Assembly (NCBI GenBank): GCA_946478635.1 | Contig: CAMLCX010000053.1 | Coordinates: 1-15,660 of the forward strand | Reading direction: 5' to 3' | Origin: an uncultured Pseudomonadota bacterium | GTDB lineage: Bacteria > Desulfobacterota_B > Binatia > UBA9968 | DNA length: 15,660 bases | Part shown: one piece after another, positions 14,285 to 15,660 of the stretch | Numbering within the stretch: position 1 is the stretch's first letter | Layout: every line of letters starts with the position of its first letter | Notes under the pieces: generated by a model | Seen by the model: only the letters and a program-made list of their open reading frames with translations | What the model was told of the DNA's origin: nothing | Databases searched by the model: none | Translations under genes and position numbers: made by a program

Positions 14285-15340
14285 CTACGGCAGCGGCAAG
14301 GCGTCCGCGCCGGAGAGCTTGTTGAATAATTCGACAATTTCGCGGTCCCGAGGTAACTCGCGAATTGCCTTTTCGAGTTCCTCCGGCGGCAACGGCGTGG
14401 GCTCCTCGCCGACCATTTTTTTAAATTCCGCGTGGAATTCAGGGTCGGCAAAAGTCTTGCGCATCGCTTCCCGTAGAATCTTGACCTTGTCGGGAGGTGT
14501 TCCCGGAGGAAAGAGGAAAGGAGTTCCCGCGCTGACAAAGGCCCTTTGCATGGCCAGGAGCTTTCGCTCCTTTTCCGATTTCGTCAGCCGTTCGATATCG
14601 GGCAGCTGGGCAAAGACGGGATGAGGGTGTCTTCGCCCTTTCGGAACCTCGTTGACGACATGAAAATCCACCAGCTTCTTCTCGATCCATTCGGGCGCCT
14701 CTCGCACCAGAGTGGCCTGGATGGTCCACCTGGCGTCGAGCTCGCCTTGCATCATGGCGAGATTGACCTCGGCGCCCTGGGCGAATCCGGTAACAAACTT
14801 TGGCTCCTTCATGCCGAGCACATACGCGAGAATTCGGCCGATGTTATAGAGGTTGTGCCCCACAGACTGAGCGCCGATGCGCACGCCTGAGGCGCCACGG
14901 AGCTTCTCGATACTATCCAGCCGCGCCTCCTTACGGCTCAAAAAAATGTAAGGTTCGCCGCTGGTAGGAGAGCCAAGATAGTTTAGCTTGTCGATGTCAT
15001 AGAGAACCCCGCTCGAGCCGAGCACGGCCGCCGGGACAAAGCTCGAGAGCATGACGCCCATGGTTAGACCGTCCGGACGGGCCCGGTAGATGTAGTTGCC
15101 GGCCTTGCGGGATCCGCCGCCCGGCATGTACTCGATGACGAAGGTCGGACTTCCCGGTATGTGTTTGCGGAGAATAGCAGCGGTGGCTCTGAAGCGCAGA
15201 TCCACCGTGCCTCCCGGACCGCCGCCATAGACGACATTGATGGTTTTGCCCTGATAGAAGTGCGCCTGAGAGAATCCATGTCCGGGAATCCCCAGGCCCG
15301 CCAGCATGGCCAAAAAGAACATGACAGCCAGTTTTTTCAC
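14285..15340 (-). CDS. Exported Bug/TctC-type solute-binding protein
   Basis: A 351-residue protein starting at GTG (15338-15340), with a strong AAGGAGG about five bases upstream. Residues 1-25 are a clear signal peptide (MKKLAVMFFLAMLAGLG, cleavage near GFSQA). The mature part opens FYQGKTINVVYGGGPGGTVD, then EYMPGGGSRKAGNYIY and RPDGLTMGVM. These are the landmarks of the Bug family, the periplasmic receptors of tripartite tricarboxylate transporters. The lobes that close around a carboxylated ligand are complete, and it is slightly longer than the typical family length of about 300-330. Family members bind citrate, glutamate, aromatic acids and many other anions; the ligand here is unknown. 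No tctA or tctB membrane genes occur in the window, a common situation because these receptors are often encoded alone. A metabolic link to the LLM, cupin and racemase-like genes is plausible but unproven. Confidence 0.92.
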   Translation of the reverse strand: MKKLAVMFFLAMLAGLGIPGHGFSQAHFYQGKTINVVYGGGPGGTVDLRFRATAAILRKHIPGSPTFVIEYMPGGGSRKAGNYIYRARPDGLTMGVMLSSFVPAAVLGSSGVLYDIDKLNYLGSPTSGEPYIFLSRKEARLDSIEKLRGASGVRIGAQSVGHNLYNIGRILAYVLGMKEPKFVTGFAQGAEVNLAMMQGELDARWTIQATLVREAPEWIEKKLVDFHVVNEVPKGRRHPHPVFAQLPDIERLTKSEKERKLLAMQRAFVSAGTPFLFPPGTPPDKVKILREAMRKTFADPEFHAEFKKMVGEEPTPLPPEELEKAIRELPRDREIVELFNKLSGADALPLP

Positions 15341-15660
15341 GCAAACCTCCTTCGCGGTTTTACGGAAGGATCGAGCACAGTCGTGTTTCTAAACTTGTCG
15401 GCAATGGCTCTGATCGAATGTGGACAGGGCAGAATCTCCGATAATCGTATCTCAATGTCAATCTTGGAAATTAATCGTTCCGCTCCCCGAGCGGCGATGG
15501 CGCTTCGGCTACAACCTAATATGTCGCTGGGGAGGGAGGTCCCAGGAGATTAGGATTGAGGGATTTCGTTAAGTAAAAAAAAGCCCGACGAGTTGCGGAA
15601 AGTGATGGGTGGTTGGCGTCTACTTATTTTGCAGGGATAATTCGTTTGCTTTGTCGGGAT
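15341..15660. other. Non-coding right edge upstream of the TctC-like gene
   Basis: I see no supported gene in these 320 bases. A short hairpin CCGCTC-CCC-GAGCGG spans 15480-15494. Eight As at 15575-15582 next to GCCCGACG would read as a T-run on the minus strand and could end an upstream minus-strand gene. A minus-strand frame entering from the right edge stops at 15624-15626, but only 11 codons are visible, so no gene is called. Confidence 0.4.
15433..15461 (-). promoter_or_regulatory. Possible promoter of the TctC-like gene
   Basis: On the minus strand a perfect TTGACA (15461-15456) is followed after 17 bases by GAGATT (15438-15433), which matches TATAAT at three of six positions. The leader would be about 85 bases. 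The -35 and spacing are good and the -10 is weak. Confidence 0.3.

Noticed and set aside
15624..15660. 3' end of a minus-strand gene entering from the right edge
   Set aside because: Only 11 codons and a stop are visible; a nearby T-run is suggestive, but the stem it would need has a loop of over 60 bases.

Overview
The window looks like bacterial chromosome from an uncultured, moderately GC-rich lineage. It holds a chromosome-partitioning and tRNA-modification block (mnmE, mnmG, parA, parB), two parS sites, a cold-shock gene, and an accessory flank carrying a Bug/TctC-type solute-binding protein, a flavin-dependent LLM oxidoreductase, a cupin and a mandelate-racemase-type enzyme. This mix, with short-period intergenic repeats, resembles soil or sediment metagenome bins called Deltaproteobacteria, Binatota or Tectomicrobia. 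That placement is a low-confidence impression: no rRNA or phylogenetic marker was analysed.

Layout, left to right. (1) 1-832, minus: 5' part of a GT-B/MurG-like glycosyltransferase running off the left edge, read here from a TTG start. (2) 922-1125, plus: a cold-shock protein. (3) 1329-3383, plus: a DUF255/YyaL-type thioredoxin-fold protein, convergent with parB. (4) 8516-3390, minus: mnmE, mnmG, parA, parB. ParB's binding site parS occurs twice, once directly before the mnmG start codon and once before parA. The gene rsmG (gidB), usually between mnmG and parA, is absent, and yidC/jag are not upstream of mnmE. (5) 10301-8649, minus: a secreted protein with two C-terminal Ig-like repeats and an unrecognised N-terminal domain, closed by a clear intrinsic terminator that insulates it from mnmE.

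(6) 10494-12089, minus: a cupin and an enolase-superfamily (mandelate racemase group) enzyme in one two-gene unit, divergent from (7) 12241-13146, plus: an LLM flavin-dependent oxidoreductase. (8) 13147-14284: about 1.1 kb with no intact gene. It holds a frameshifted XRE antitoxin remnant, a decayed second copy of the LLM gene's 3' end fused to a broken ParE-type toxin, and several families of tiny direct repeats. (9) 15340-14285, minus: an exported TctC-like binding protein with no membrane partner in view, followed by a 320-bp upstream region with a possible promoter.

Functionally, the core block joins the MnmE-MnmG wobble-uridine modification pair with the ParA-ParB-parS segregation system. 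The accessory flank looks like uptake and catabolism of a small organic acid or related compound, but the substrate cannot be read from sequence. The best leads are the parS site occupying the mnmG leader, the missing rsmG, the exact 9-bp TTGAAC arrays, and the LLM and toxin-antitoxin graveyard. I found no clearly new multi-gene defence or mobile system.
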